NCBI GenBank assembly: GCA_034687125.1
Contig: JAQGBZ010000315.1
Span: forward strand, 1 to 64,000
DNA: 64,000 nt
Direction: 5' to 3'
Origin: Neelides folsomi
Lineage: Eukaryota; Arthropoda; Collembola; Neelipleona; Neelidae
Shown here: positions 37,920 to 51,777 of the stretch, piece after piece
Position numbering within the stretch: position 1 is the stretch's first letter
Layout of the letters: the number at the start of each line of letters is the position of its first letter
Translations under genes and position numbers: made by a program
The notes under the pieces: generated by a model
What the model was told of the DNA's origin: nothing
What the model saw: the letters and a program-made list of their open reading frames with translations, nothing else
The model's database searches: none

Positions 37920-40900
37920 TTAAATAATGGAATTTTCCTCCTTCTCTTCAAGTATCTTCTGTATGGCTGACCGTCTCGGACTTGTTGGTTGACCATTAGC
38001 CGGGACGGAGAGTGTTCCCCCGATCGTCGTCAAACTCGTCATTTCACTCCCAGTCGACTCTTGCTTCCGGAACAGATGGCTCCCAGGCATACACAATCTA
38101 AAATGATTCCCCAGACTCAAATACACCCAGACTCAGCTTCTTTCAAGTCCTATTCAAAATGACTTTCTACATTCTTCCCCAAAGCTAAGAATAAGAATCT
38201 AATGACTAAAATGGAAACAAATCCGGTAATTACGCCTATTTTAATCTTAAGACTCATACTGAACTTATCGTTAGACATCTATCATATAAGTAAGACATCA
38301 GTATATGAACAAAGTACAGGAAATAAATGTTTACCACATGCGTCCACGTATCTTAAAAGTGAATGAAATGATTGCTAAATAAAATAGTAAGACGTAAAAG
38401 TAAAGTAAAGAGAAAAGAGAAAAGTATTGAGTATTAAAGGAACAGGACAAGTATTAAAAGGAGAGTAATTTGGAAAGTTGTTCGATTAACCCTCTCCCTT
38501 TACGCACCGTAAACTTTCCGTTCTTGACCGGGGTGAGCATTCTCGAATGTGATGGACATTATTCCTCCGGCTCTCTTCTTCACAACAAGAGCAGAACGTC
38601 CGGAGACGAATTCGGTTCCAGCGGTGGCGAAGAGCCACACGAACTTCCCCGTTCAGAAAACTATAAATTACATCAAACGCACTATTTTACAAACATCACG
38701 CATCCTATCACTAATTTATCACTTATTTATTAACATTTAAAACGTTTTCTCCATTCTCATTAAATTATATCAAATTGAAAACTTAATTATAAAGTGAATA
38801 ATTTTGATTAATAAATTCACATAAATTAATAAATTAACTCACTTCCCAATATTGATAAATTGGAAAACTTTGAAATTTTTTTAAAAAACTTTATTGGATA
38901 AATTGGATTTGGATTATAAAAGTTTACAAATGAAAAGTTTAACGAATTGTTGAGTCAAAATGCAAATTGAAAGTAACCAGTAAAGAAGAGCAACGAGGAA
39001 TCCCTGGGTTGAAATAAGCAGAGCTCGGATGTGCTCAAAAAACGGAGTTTTCTTGGATCCGGTCATGACAAGGAGATATGTGATTCCCAACAGCGGCATG
39101 AGCACCACAAGAGCTTTGGCTGCTTTCCGCGACTGCTGAGTCTCGGGATTTGTAGCTGATCGGAGTTTCGTTATCAACACCTTTAAACACATTTTGACAA
39201 TTAAACTAAACCATTTACAACTTAATTTAATTTAACGTTTCCACAACGCTTCTTTTACTTCTTGTATTCTCATTTATTTTACTTTTAACCAAAATTTTCT
39301 CAAATTCTTAAATTATGGAATTCAACATTTGCAGAATGCTCATTTTTATTTTCATTTTATTTTAAGAAAATCTCACAATCTGCAATTTGCCGGAAGTTTG
39401 GTGTAAATTCCGCACGAAGTGGATTTGAGCCCTGGTTGTGAAAGTCGTAAACATTTGTTAAGAATTTAATCAAAAAGAGTAGGCGTATAAAAGGAGCTTT
39501 GGTAAAAGTGGAAGAATATCATAAATTGAAAGACTCCTTTTGTATGTATGTATATAAATAAGGATGAGATCTCATACAATGAAGTTCTTTGGGGTGAAAA
39601 ACAGAAGAGTCTGTGTGGGGATATTTACTCAAAAAGGCGGTCCTCGTCTTATCCTCCTTTTTTCAATTTGAGAGGTAAACAATAACAATATAATATACAA
39701 AAGTGAATATAACTCTGATGCGTGGGCATTGATCTTGGGTATGGATTCTATGGTACAAAGTTATACTGTACTATAAGACTATAACATACATACATAATGC
39801 ATGTATTTGTACATAGTACTATACTTATCTAAAATGTATCAATATAATACACCAATTATCAATCTCATGCCCATCATTTTACCAACAGATAGCACTAATA
39901 AAATTTTATGTCATAAGAGCATAACTAACTACCTAATATACCTAACCAATATATCAATATGCTTACCTGTATGTACATATACTATACAGTACAGTATATC
40001 ATACCAAGATAAAACAAACATTGTATAAAAACAAATGAAGATATGTATGAGAATTTTAGACTTAACGAATTGTATAAATATTATTAACATTTTATACCCA
40101 GATATTACATATTTTTTATAATTTCCAGTTTAATAAATGTATTTGTATCCTTCAGATTAAATAATTAAAAACATAATTTATGTGTTTTGAAAAGTACGAG
40201 TTATTTTAGTGGATTAAAAGGAGCGAGTGACTCACCCACATAATCTGTAAGAGGAAGAGGATGTTAGCGGCGAGGACGAGGATCGCAGGAGCTTTGTAAA
40301 TCCAATCCCACAAGTTCTCGTTGATCCATACACACGCCGACAGCTGAATCTCTAAATCCCCACTCTGACCAAAATAAAGGACAAATACGCAATATTCAAC
40401 ACAGCTCCAATAAAACAAATTAGTCTTTACGATCAATGAGGAACGAAAAGCCAAAATATTGTAAAAACATGGCAAATTTTCCTATAAAAGGAGACACTTA
40501 ATCGATCATCCTTCTACTTCAAGTCTCAACCGAAATATTCAAATTTTAATCCTTTGGCTTTCTTCTCCTTGACAGTCCCAGATCAAAAGATTCTCGATGA
40601 ATTTTTAATAACGTGGAATCTTAAGCTTAAGTATCAACCGTTGTAGGTTAGGATTTTTAGATCGATAGTTGAATGAGGTCGAGATTTCATTTAAAAAATA
40701 CAAAGATTATAAATGAGCAAAGAAGCATTTTGGTTCAAATAGGCAAAAGCTTTTAGAAAGAATTTCCTTGTTGAAGAAATGAAGACGAAAGTTTTTACAT
40801 TTTAGATAAAGACTTAAAAGGGCTTATCAAATGCGCATTAAAGATAAAGAATATACGAAGAAGTTCTTACATCTGTATTTTGAGACTTTGTAAACCATTT

Positions 40901-43900
40901 CGCCAAGCACCAACTAACAACAACGAGTATTGGACAACCTTCAAATAATAAAAATAATTAATTGATTTCAATTAGTATTTTTATGCTAATGTAGATTATA
41001 ATTATACGAAAAGAAAATAATTGTTAAAAAAATTTTTTTACCCCAACCAATTGAAGCGTAGAGTCGTAATTTGATGTTTTCAGCAACAAAAGTCTGTACG
41101 ACAAGGATGTAAAGGTAAAGCCCTACATTAACCAAAAATCAATTTATTTCCATGTTAAATAGATACTCTACTGGAGTAAATACGACATATAAAATGTCCC
41201 AATAATTTTCAAATTACAATACCTACAAATTCATATAAAAATAAGATGAATTCAATATGCTGAATTCAACTACACATTATGTATATGGTATGGTATGTGT
41301 GTATGTAGTAGCTGCCAAATTAAACGACATCTCATTTACTTTAATGCATCCATGCCATATATTTAAACTACGTATAATATAAAATAAGGTGATAAAACCT
41401 CTCATTTAAATGGTATTAACAGATAAGAATCTTGTCACTACCTAGTATTGAAATAAATGTATAGATACACAACAAGTTATATATTGATACAAGATGTACA
41501 ATTTTTTTAGCATGTATAGTATTTGCATGTACATGCATCTCTGTAAAAGTCCTAATAATTTATAAGTATTTTGCATAAAAAGGGAGAAATTATTGTCGAG
41601 GGTTTAATAAGGAAGAAGATTATAATTTGGTTATTTAATTAAAAAAGACTACCGCGTTTTTAATTTTTCCATACCTTCCACGAACATCCAAAAAAAGTTT
41701 GTGAGATGAAAGTAATGAAGGAGGATGAAGGTGACACAGGAAGCATGATGGCTGCTGTTTTGCCCCATATGAGACTGAAAGACATAAAAGAGAAGAGTTC
41801 AATTCCACTTTATCGAAACTCCTTCAGGGACAACTTTAACTCATGTGGGCAAAATGGAAAATCCAACATCAATTTTCCCATCAATTCTATTAACATTCCC
41901 ATTACTCTTTCCGCTCTTTCCCACAATCTTTTGAGAGGCATGGCGAATACAGTATAGCGAAAAACAAGCATATTATGCACACACAAGATCTGCTTTTATT
42001 AAATCAAAATGAGAAGGGCCTTTGTGTCCCCATCAAACAAATATCAAATACAAATGCAATGGTTAATGTACCTTGAATCAAAAGATCATATTTCAATATT
42101 TTCATGAATCTATTTCAAATCAAAGGTTAAACAATACATTTATTATAGAGTATTTTTTAATATTGTATAAGGTTTAAGATTCATATTTATTTTATATAAA
42201 ATTGAATTGTCTGGAACTCTGGAGTTTACGAATAATACAAAAAAATAAATCGGTATTAAATGCTTTATAAAGAAAATAAAGAAATATTTATTACATCTCA
42301 ATATTTGTTCCAAATATTATAAAATATTATCTTTGCATATTGTTCTCGAATTCCATTTGTATTTACTTTTTTATTATTAATTTAGGCATGTAATGTATTA
42401 TAAAGTAAGATATAAACAATTAAGGAATTCTCCATTATAAGCAAATATCTACATTGTTCGTTTCATATTTTTCTAAAAAATTATAAGTAGGATTAAAAAT
42501 GCGTACTTTGGAAATGAAAAATAAAAGGAGTTTACCTGAACACTGGTAATAATCCAAAGAGCATCAGCGAGTATATAAGTAATTATGAGATGAGTATGAA
42601 TTTTATTCCTCAGGCACCGGAGCTCCCTACAATTATTTAAATTTTAGGTTGAGGACTTAAATGTGACTTTGTAACTTTGCACAAACTTTGCATACAAATG
42701 GTTGTATTCAAATTGGTTTCTTTTTTTAAATAATCGCATATTATTTTTAATTTTTATCGATTTTTCTAACAAGCGGTAACAATACACTTTATACATCTTT
42801 AACATCATAAATAGAATACGTGAACATTAACTTTAATTTTCAACTTGGCTTGCTCCACTAACTTTAATGCAGCGTCCCAGTGAGACATTTATTCGTGGGA
42901 TTTGAGTGCCATGTACATGCTAACGAAGGCCAACATTAGTGACCATGTGATGATTTTGTCAAAGCGGCCTTTGAGTGGCAACTAGTGGCCAATGGCCATT
43001 AGGGCCCCATCAATGTGCCACTGTTTTGCAACGGTTTTGCCAGCAATGCAAACTAGCATAGCACTACTTTCGCACTGAAAATGCATTTATTATGCGTTTA
43101 TGGAATTATGGAATATGGGAATTATGAAATTTAAATAATTATTTAAATATTTATACGTATATTTAATTATGAAACAGCTACATTTTGTTTTACAACCCGT
43201 TGAAAATTCAACATCGATTACTGGAACTTGTGATTCGTTTCCACCTATAAATTTTAAAATTAAATATTAATTTAAATGTCCTTAAATTTTGTATTATGAT
43301 CATAATTGATTTTTAAGTTTGGAATTACCTTCGGGTGAATTGAAAAGGTTCAAATTCCAAGTTTTGTTTGAATCCAGATTTCTTGCTCTTAAACGTCCTT
43401 GTTCCATTTCAATATCAGATCGGTTTAAAGTCTCGATTTTCAAGCATTCATATTTTCAATTTAAAATGATTTAAAAAATATTATCTTTAGTATCAGAATA
43501 CACAATTTAATCGGAACACTTCCAATAATACTTCACTCAAAAACTTTACAACTATATAATTAAATTGGAACATTTCGGATTTAACTTAATTTGATTGAAA
43601 GAATTAATAATGAATTTACAATAAAAAAAACTTCCACAGCCTCTTAACTTCACCTCCAGACAGGAATAATCTTGTCCCTTCAAAAGCTAACTTATGACAT
43701 GCGCAAATATTGGTATTTAGAAATAGTTGGGAAACAGTTGCCCTTTAATGGCCAATTCAACATAAAAACGAGCATTTAAAAGAAATGGATTAGGCATAAT
43801 GGGGCATTCATGGCTTATACTGGCCACGCAATCATGTAAATTTGATGGCAATTTTGTAATTGCCCAATGATGGTTTTTTGGTAGCTGGCCATCAAATATG

Positions 43901-46900
43901 TTGGCCACCCTTAGCACTTAAAAAACATTCGTTGCCATTTATAAGATTTGTGCTGGCCAACTGACCATCAAAATCCACTAATTCCCATGCTTTTGCCAAT
44001 CACAGGCAAAACAGTGGCCATTTGGCCATCAAAGGCCATTTACGTGGCAAGTTTTGTGTCTCACTGGGGTACTACTGCAACTGACTTTCAATCAATTCCT
44101 TTCCATACTACTAGATTAAATATTCAATACTGTATTTGATCATTAAGTATTTAGTATATAATAATAATAATTAAGTAAAAAGAAACCGATTTAAATGATA
44201 TGCCAATAAATATCAAGTAATGTAGATAATTCTAATATACAAGTAAATATGTTATTTGTCTTTATCATGCTTATATTTTTGTTCATACTTGAATAGGAGG
44301 AATATGAGGAAGGCAATGACGAGTCCTGTGAGGGAGAGACAATAGCCAGCAAAGTACACTCCGGTGGTGATCTCCAAGTTCCTATTCGTCTCCGGGGAAA
44401 GCGTTGAGGAGTGGAGGGGAACGCAGTTGGAGTAGTTTGTCTTGTTCTGCCAAAAGCCGCCTTCCTCACAAAGTCGGCTCACCGTCCCTGCAACACACAA
44501 TGGAGCTGAATGGGGAGATTGAGAAACCTCTTAATTGGGTCTTCTAATCCTTCTACAAAAAGACCCCATTCTTTCTTATCTTACAATACACACAACGATA
44601 CGTACAATACAATAAACAAGTTATAATGCTTTCTCCACTCAACTCGAAATATTCTTATATTCTTATACGGATATCCCCTTATCTTCAACCTCAGCCCTGA
44701 AGAGGTCAAGTCTTTAGTTTTTATCTCTTTATCAAAGATTCGAAACCAGAAGATTAAAAGTTCAAGGGTTCGAGATCAAAAATGCTTAGATTTTCTCAGG
44801 ATTTATTCATTTCTTGTTCAGATAAATTAATTTACCAAAATACTAAAATTACTGTTAATTACTGATCAAGTATTTATGTTAAATATGAGTAATAAATATG
44901 CAATAATTGGTAAGGGCATATTCTCCGTAGTGCCCATCAGCCCTTATACACTATAAAAATATAGAAACAAATGATTTGTAAGATTTTGATAAAATTGAGA
45001 AGAAATCAAATCTTATTCGATCCATGCCGACAGAAGGAATCATTTTAAAGTCCAATTTATTTCCAAATACAACAAAATTGTTGTTCAAGGGAATCGGAGA
45101 AAAGTCGTTTTTCTCTATAAACAATGACAGACATTTGACTTGAGTGATAGTGAGGTGAATTTAAGTTCGGAGTAGGGAGTCCAAAACCGTATAAAAATAA
45201 ATAAACCGGTTTTCAGTTATTTAAGATCGCAAAAACCGGCTAACCGGTTTTAAACCGGCTTTAAAAAATATTATAAATACCCAATTTTTTGAATTTGTTT
45301 TGATGAATTTTGTGCTAAAGGTATCTATTTATCTATAATGTATTTAATCAAGTCATGTAAATGTTTAATTTTGAATCTATTATGAAATAAACTCAAATTA
45401 TTTGTTTATTAAAATGATGCTCTTTGGTATAACCATAAGAGTATACCAAAATTGTATATTATATATTTGAAAATGTATAAATCCACATAAAATAAATTAT
45501 TTTATTTGAGTTTTGTGAAAAGATAATTTGGGTATGCAAAATACGAACGGTTTTGTAAATAAATCTCGAAATTTTTAAATAAAATTATTAAATTTTCAAC
45601 AGTTTTAAAAACTGGTTAACCGTCCAAAAATCGACGGTTTCGGTTCGGTTTTTTAAAGGACGGTTAACCGGTTTTCGGTTAACCGGTTTTGGACTCGCTA
45701 GTTCGGAACTTTTACAATATTTACAGTTTCATGATCATTCATTCATGTATTGAATTTTCCCAGAAACTAAATAAGAAAAATTATCTCTTCAAAATGGAGC
45801 TAATTTATATATTAAAAAATTCGTGTTATGTTTGATAATTACATACTTAATTTATGATTAATAATTATAAAATTCATCTTATCTTATGAAGACTGATATC
45901 TGATATGAACAAATGTTTTAGTAAGTGCTTTTCATATTTGCTAGTTTTATACTCAAAAACCATAAAAATATGTAAAACAGCTATAAAAGCAAGTTTACTA
46001 ATAAATCGTGAAAAGTTCACATGTAATAATAAATACGTTGAAGGACAATTTTCCGAATTGGCTCAAATGGAGAAAAGAGGAATAAATGAGAAAGGACCTT
46101 TTGCAACGTCAGTTTTCCAAACAGCATTTACTTTTCATTCTGTCGAAAGTTTTGACATTTATGGGTCTCCTGTTGAAATATGATGCTTCATAATTTCAGA
46201 CCCCCTTTATATCATTTATCTACTTTCAAACTTTATATTTATGAATATTTTATCAACGCTCAAGTTGTTCCTATACAATTACTAAAATTTACAAGAGATC
46301 CTTCTAAAGAACTCTTGAGCTTGTTAACCAATATAAATATTGTACAATGGATTAAAATGAAAAAAACATTTAAAATAAGCGAGATTGACAAAAGCAGACA
46401 AGTATTTCCCCAAACATCCAAATTCCATTTTCCTCCCTTGTTGTATAAATAATAGAAAGTTATTGAAAAGAAGATCAATTCATGGGAGAAGATTTGGAGA
46501 AGATGAAGAGTTAAAAAAAGAGGTGAGAAAAATATAAAAGTCAGAATGTGGCTTTGTATTTACGCAAATTCCTCGTTTCATTTCATCTCACATCCATAAA
46601 TATTCTTTGAAAAGAGGAGAGAAAATAAACTCCGAGATTCAAAAATATTCTTTTCGGTGGAGAAATCCTAACATTACAACTCGTTAAAAGAAGAGGGAAA
46701 ATAAAGAATAAAATGAATGAGAATAAATTCTGGAAACAAAGTAGGAATCCTCTTCAATGCACGCACCAAGCTTTTTTAACCTTTCAATTTACTTTTATCA
46801 TTTCAATCCCACTCACACACAGTCATACACTGCACGCACGCACTTAATGTTGAACAACATGATTTTAAATACACTGTCTTTTAAGTTTGGGAAAATTTGT

Positions 46901-49900
46901 AATTCCATTCATTTTGGTTATTGTTATAATTGTTTGACTTTTTAACACACTTAATTTAATCAATTAACATTCCACAATTTCTTATTTAGAGATACAAATG
47001 TAATGTACAATCTATCTCCACAATATGCAATATACAGGATACCTATTATTTACGCTGATTTGATATTATGAGTATACCTAGTTATATGTTTACAGGAATG
47101 TACACATATGTTAGGTCCCTACTCATATATCTCACATTTAGTAGGAGAACATTTGGTATAGGGTAGATGCGTGCCAAATGGAAAAAAGGTCTAAAGACGT
47201 AAAAGACCCATTTCCACGAAATGCATTGAATTGGATCGGTCATTGCGGTCATTGGGTGAATTTGGTCTCATCCATCTTTCTCCGTTTCAATCTTTTCCTC
47301 GTCAATGAAAATGAGTGGGAGAAATAAAATGATAAAAGGAAATTGAGGTTTCCACTTTCAATCAAACAAGTTGAGAAAATTGAATTCCTTTGACTTCCCT
47401 CAATCAAAGAAAGTCCTCAATCTTCAAGTCCTTCGCTTTCACTCATTCTTAATCAGACCCAACTTCTTAGTTCTTAGATACAATTTATTTACGTGAGAAG
47501 ACTTGAGCTCCGATAAATAATAAGAATAATAATACTCGCTGGAATTAAACTTTTCGTCTCAAAGGATTACTTTGTTTACAGTTCCTATACTAATATACAG
47601 AGTGAACCATACTCTGTACTCTGTAACTCTGTACAGATACAATAGTATTTTATATCGGTTATACTTATGCCTATACCACAGAATACTCAAATTATACTAT
47701 ATTGACAATTTGACAATAATTGACTTTGATTTAATCAAAAATCAATATTTATATTTATAAGTCTAAACTACGAAATTGATTAAAGAAATAAACTACAGAT
47801 ATAATGTAGAAGATAGGACAAAATTTTATATTACATATTTATATTAATATTAATATTAGTTTTATATTAAGTTTAATATAAATGTTATGCTGTAGGAACC
47901 TAAGAATATTTCATTTGTAAATATTTGTATCTTTATAACTATAATGCAGACATGTATGAGAATATGAGACACATAAAATGCAAATATGACACTTTTATAT
48001 AAGTTTGTATTTAAATTACTGAGGAAATTACAACTGATATAAGGAAAAGTTACGCTTGGAAACTTTACGTAACCTTTTATGGTTGATGAAAAGAATTAAT
48101 TTTGTAAACAAAAGAGACATTCGATCCAAAAGAGACACGGGAACACCTAAACCCATTAAGCTCCTTTCTTTACATTGAAACATTCATTAATAATACGGAT
48201 CTTACAAAGGAAAATGAAAAGGATGCACTTAAAGTAGGCTTATAAATACAAATACAGAAAATACAAATACGTTTGTACATGTTACATATCTAATCTATCA
48301 TTATAAAATTTATACTATATAAAATAATTGATATGATTTATTACTTATATCATATCATAAATTATAACAATCGTAAGAAAAATGCCTACTAGTTTAATTA
48401 ACATGCAAGTTGGCTCAATTCTAATCAAGATGTTTTAAATATTGGATGAATATGGATCTCATTGATCAAACCGTCTAATCTCTTTCCTTCCACTTCGCAT
48501 CATTTAATTAAAAGTAACATTAAGGGTGGAAGAATTTTATCAAGAATATGTTTCCTATGATTCTTTATGTTCTATGAAACGAGACGCAATAAAGCATTCC
48601 CTACACGAAAAATTTACGATCGTCATTGACCCTTAACCATGCAGTCACATAAAATAAGCCAAAAAATTCATTAAAATTACAAATGTATGGCGGAATGCAT
48701 CTGAAAATAAAACGCTTCATTAAGTTTAATATTTAGTGTCCCGCCTTTTATAAATACAAAGTTACTTATTTTATGTCCTTACTAAAAATGATAAATTGTC
48801 ATTCACATATTAAGAATAAACTTATTCTAAGAAAGGGAAAAACTTTTGTTCATAAATTCATGAACTTTTACATTCACCCACAATAGCTCATAAAAATGCT
48901 GATATTTTTTCTTTAAAATAATAGCAAATGTGTGTAATTGAAAATATCACATTTAACAAAAATAGCGATCTTTGACGTTATTGTCCTTACAGAAAAAGTA
49001 AATGAGAAACCAAAATTTATTAAATTGCTCTTTTATATTCATTCATCTTACTTAATTTGAAACTGCTTAGAAAATCCCATAGAATCAAATTGAATTCCGA
49101 GAAACTTCTTTGAAAGGGTTGGAAATTAAAAAAAAACTTTGGGAAATATTGAGCCTTGAAGGAACTCTTTGAACTCTAAATTTTGTCTGGGCTTCAAATT
49201 TTGAATATTGATGATGGCCATTGAGAGATTGAGAGAGCGCCGAGAAGACAAATTGAATTATTGAATTTCCATTCTCCCTTTATTTATGCAATAATGTACA
49301 AGGAGCGGAAGTGAAAGTCTTGGGAGTTTAAAGACATTAAAGAGTCCATTAGTTCAATTATCAATTGAACTTCCAACCCGAGTTTCTCTTCTCTTTGCTC
49401 AGACTTTATTAAATCTTCTCTGCGGAAGTTCAAGTTGTGGGGAATTCAATTCTCAAATGCCACTTGTAGATTCACTGCGTATTTTCCATATATGCCAACT
49501 TGTTTCATACTTCAGACTCAATTTCATAACGAGAAAATTTAATATTTACCCCTGTTGCATTATTCATTATTCATTATACTTATACAATAGAATTAACAAT
49601 CAAAGTATGTACAGATATAGACCCATTGCATGAAGAAATTAAAAGTATGCTTAAAATGACAATAAAATGTTATTGGAAATTTTCTTATTTGAAATTATAA
49701 TTAAAAACTGGAATGATTATGACAATTGTTAAAAAAATCTTACTCGACGTGTCATAGGCGATTCCATTCAATTGTGAGAAGCACGGGAGCGTGACGATTT
49801 CCCCATTTCTAGCCGCTGGCCAACAAAGGATTTTGTCCCAATGTTGGCTGCACACTTCTCTTGATCCTTCTTGCCACTCGTTGTACAGAACTGAGTCGTT

Positions 49901-50110
49901 ATTGACATTGAGATGAGGGAGCGGCTGGAGCCGACAGAGGAGTTCTTCTTCCGAAATAGTATGGCTCTCGTTCCCCAAAATCCTCTCCAGCTCACTCGTA
50001 TCATAATGGGGCTCTTCAGGTGCCATATGATTTGACATGTCCTCCAAGTTTCCATTAGATTTAATGGTGAAGGGAGGAGAAGAGGAGATGAACTCATTTC
50101 CTCTCACCAT
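37920..50110 (-). CDS. Dh44-R: Diuretic hormone 44 (CRF-like) receptor, class B GPCR, 10 exons, 522 aa
   Basis: Exons 49744-50110, 44289-44487, 42536-42626, 41675-41774, 41042-41122, 40871-40938, 40236-40364, 38978-39180, 38508-38660 and 37920-38097; phases fit and the sum is 523 codons. The secretin-family hormone-binding domain is visible ([31 protein letters not shown]), followed by seven helices: TM2 with [19 protein letters not shown]3 with [21 protein letters not shown]2 [18 protein letters not shown]6 with [18 protein letters not shown]7 with [17 protein letters not shown]. Resemblance is strongest to insect DH44/CRF receptors, which raise cAMP in Malpighian tubules and neurons. The C-tail has FCSCC and many Ser/Thr. 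The exon 9 donor is GTGCGT. No signal peptide is seen in exon 1, so a further 5' exon may exist. Intron 1 is 5.3 kb and holds a hAT-like element; intron 2 holds another transposon. Confidence 0.9.
42876..44068. mobile_element. Non-autonomous DNA transposon, CCCAGTGAGACA ends, GGCCAT-rich
   Basis: Inverted ends CCCAGTGAGACA (42876-42887) and TGTCTCACTGGG (44057-44068), 12 bases exact. The outer 200-350 bases at each side are packed with variants of TGGCCATCAAA / TTTGATGGCCA / TTTTGCCA, while the inner 600 bases are plain AT-rich DNA. The target duplication is not clear. The short open frame 43717-43917 is not transposase. It lies in intron 2 of the DH44 receptor. Confidence 0.65.
45173..45700. 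mobile_element. Non-autonomous hAT-like element, 528 bp, with 8-bp target duplication
   Basis: Ends TAGGGAGTCCAAAACCG and, in inverse, TAGCGAGTCCAAAACCG (16 of 17 identical). Flanks GTTCGGAG (45165-45172) and GTTCGGAA (45701-45708) form an 8-base duplication with one difference. Both 8 bp and a TAG-start are typical of hAT transposons. Subterminal AACCGGTTTT / CGGTTAACCGG repeats are dense at both ends. The centre is AT-rich with no transposase. It is inside intron 1 of the DH44 receptor. Confidence 0.85.
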
Positions 50111-51777
50111 TTTCTCCTCTTCTCACTCCGTCAAACTCTGTCAATCTGAGGGTCTTGAGGACACTCGAAAGAAAAAACACCGAAAAGATGAAAAAAGAGG
50201 GAGAGCCATTTTAATCTTCTTAATCCACGAATGTCTTCTCTGAAGATAAAACTTCACAACTTTACCATTTAGTTTACATTAAAAAGTTTACTTTCCCTGA
50301 TTAAACCGTATAAGATTCATTTGGGCGTAAAGTCTAATTTAACTTTTGTATATTTCCTTGTTTCCACTTCAAAGTGGGGATTTCACAAGCAATCGGGTGA
50401 ATCTTAAAATGAATATTTATCCTCTGCATTAAATTTTACTTACAATTTCAATGTTAATTTGTCTAAGGGAGTAAATCACTATTCAAGACAAAGGCGTGCA
50501 AATCGAGAATACTACAAATACGGATCCTTGTATCCACGAGTTTTATTCCACTTGTAAAATTATTAATTTGTAGGATTAAGATTTCAAAATTATAAAGTTT
50601 TATTGATTCCCAGTTTATTCTTTTAGAAGCCGCAATTTATTATAATTAAGTTGGCTCGGATCGTCAAATTGAGAATTTGTGATGATGATTGTAAAATAAT
50701 GGTCGGAATTGGAAACTTTCGTTCGGGATAAATGCACGGAAACTCAATTGAACATAATAAATGGAAATCAGATTTTATGGGAAAATCAGCTTTCGGTTAA
50801 ACCTTCTCCAATAAATATAATGAGTTTTAATAAAATTCAATTTACCATTTACTTTCAATAAGTAAAATATAATCACTTAAAAACCTTTCTTCGTAATTCA
50901 ATTGAAAAACCTTTCAAACAACACAATTAAAATCAATTTAATCAATTTAATCAAATTAATTTTCCCTTCTTGTCAACTTGATTCTTAAACCCATAAAAGT
51001 AATGCTGGTGCATAATGTTATTTAATATAAATTTAGTGAAAGTGATCTCTTTAAAGGCGAGTTTTTGTGGAGAAAGTGACTTTTGATCGGAACCTTGCGG
51101 TCGACTGAAGGAAGAAGAGAAAATCTGTTTCTCCTTTATAACTCTCCGTGCTCCGCCGTCGTTTGTTTTCTATCTCATTCGCCCTGCGTTGTTCCAACAG
51201 TTGCATGTCCTTTCTTATTTCCCCCAATAAGTTTTTATTTATTAAAGGTCACTCCCCCGGTTTGATGAATTACACAAACTTGGTGTTATTAATCAATTTT
51301 CATGTATATTTACTATATCATATTAACGACGAGGATAAATAATTGACAATATTAAAATACCTATATTAGTCTTAGATATGAGTATACTATTACAAATATG
51401 GATTGTATATTTGTACTTTCTTTTACTATTAATTGATGATATACGGTATGAATAAATTAAATTTATATTTACATAAATATAGCATTTATTTAAAAAATAT
51501 AATAATATTTAGGTATTCTGAAAACTATATACAGGTATATATAATATGTAATTGAGCTTTTACCAAGATGTAAATATTTTAGTAAATATTTTATAATACA
51601 AGGTATATTCATAAGATTTTTATCAACTGAAATTGTTAATTTAAAAGGGTTTTATTCAAAATCTTGGTGATTTTAATCTTCAAATTGCTTCTCCTACATG
51701 TTGACGACGGTTAGAAATCATCTCTTCCATGTTATTGTCTTTGTAAAGTCGAAACTCCTCCACACATTCAAAACTCC
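50111..51777. other. Spacer between DH44 receptor 5' end and fucosyltransferase 3' end
   Basis: No convincing gene; the short open frames at 51083-51342 look accidental. It should contain the receptor promoter (to the right of 50110 on the minus strand) and the fucosyltransferase 3' UTR, where TTTATT at 51651-51656 gives AATAAA on the minus strand. Confidence 0.5.

Noticed and set aside
45905-46478. Open frames of 90-92 residues on the plus strand and 72 on the minus strand
   Set aside because: They lie in DH44 receptor intron 1, overlap on both strands and match nothing.
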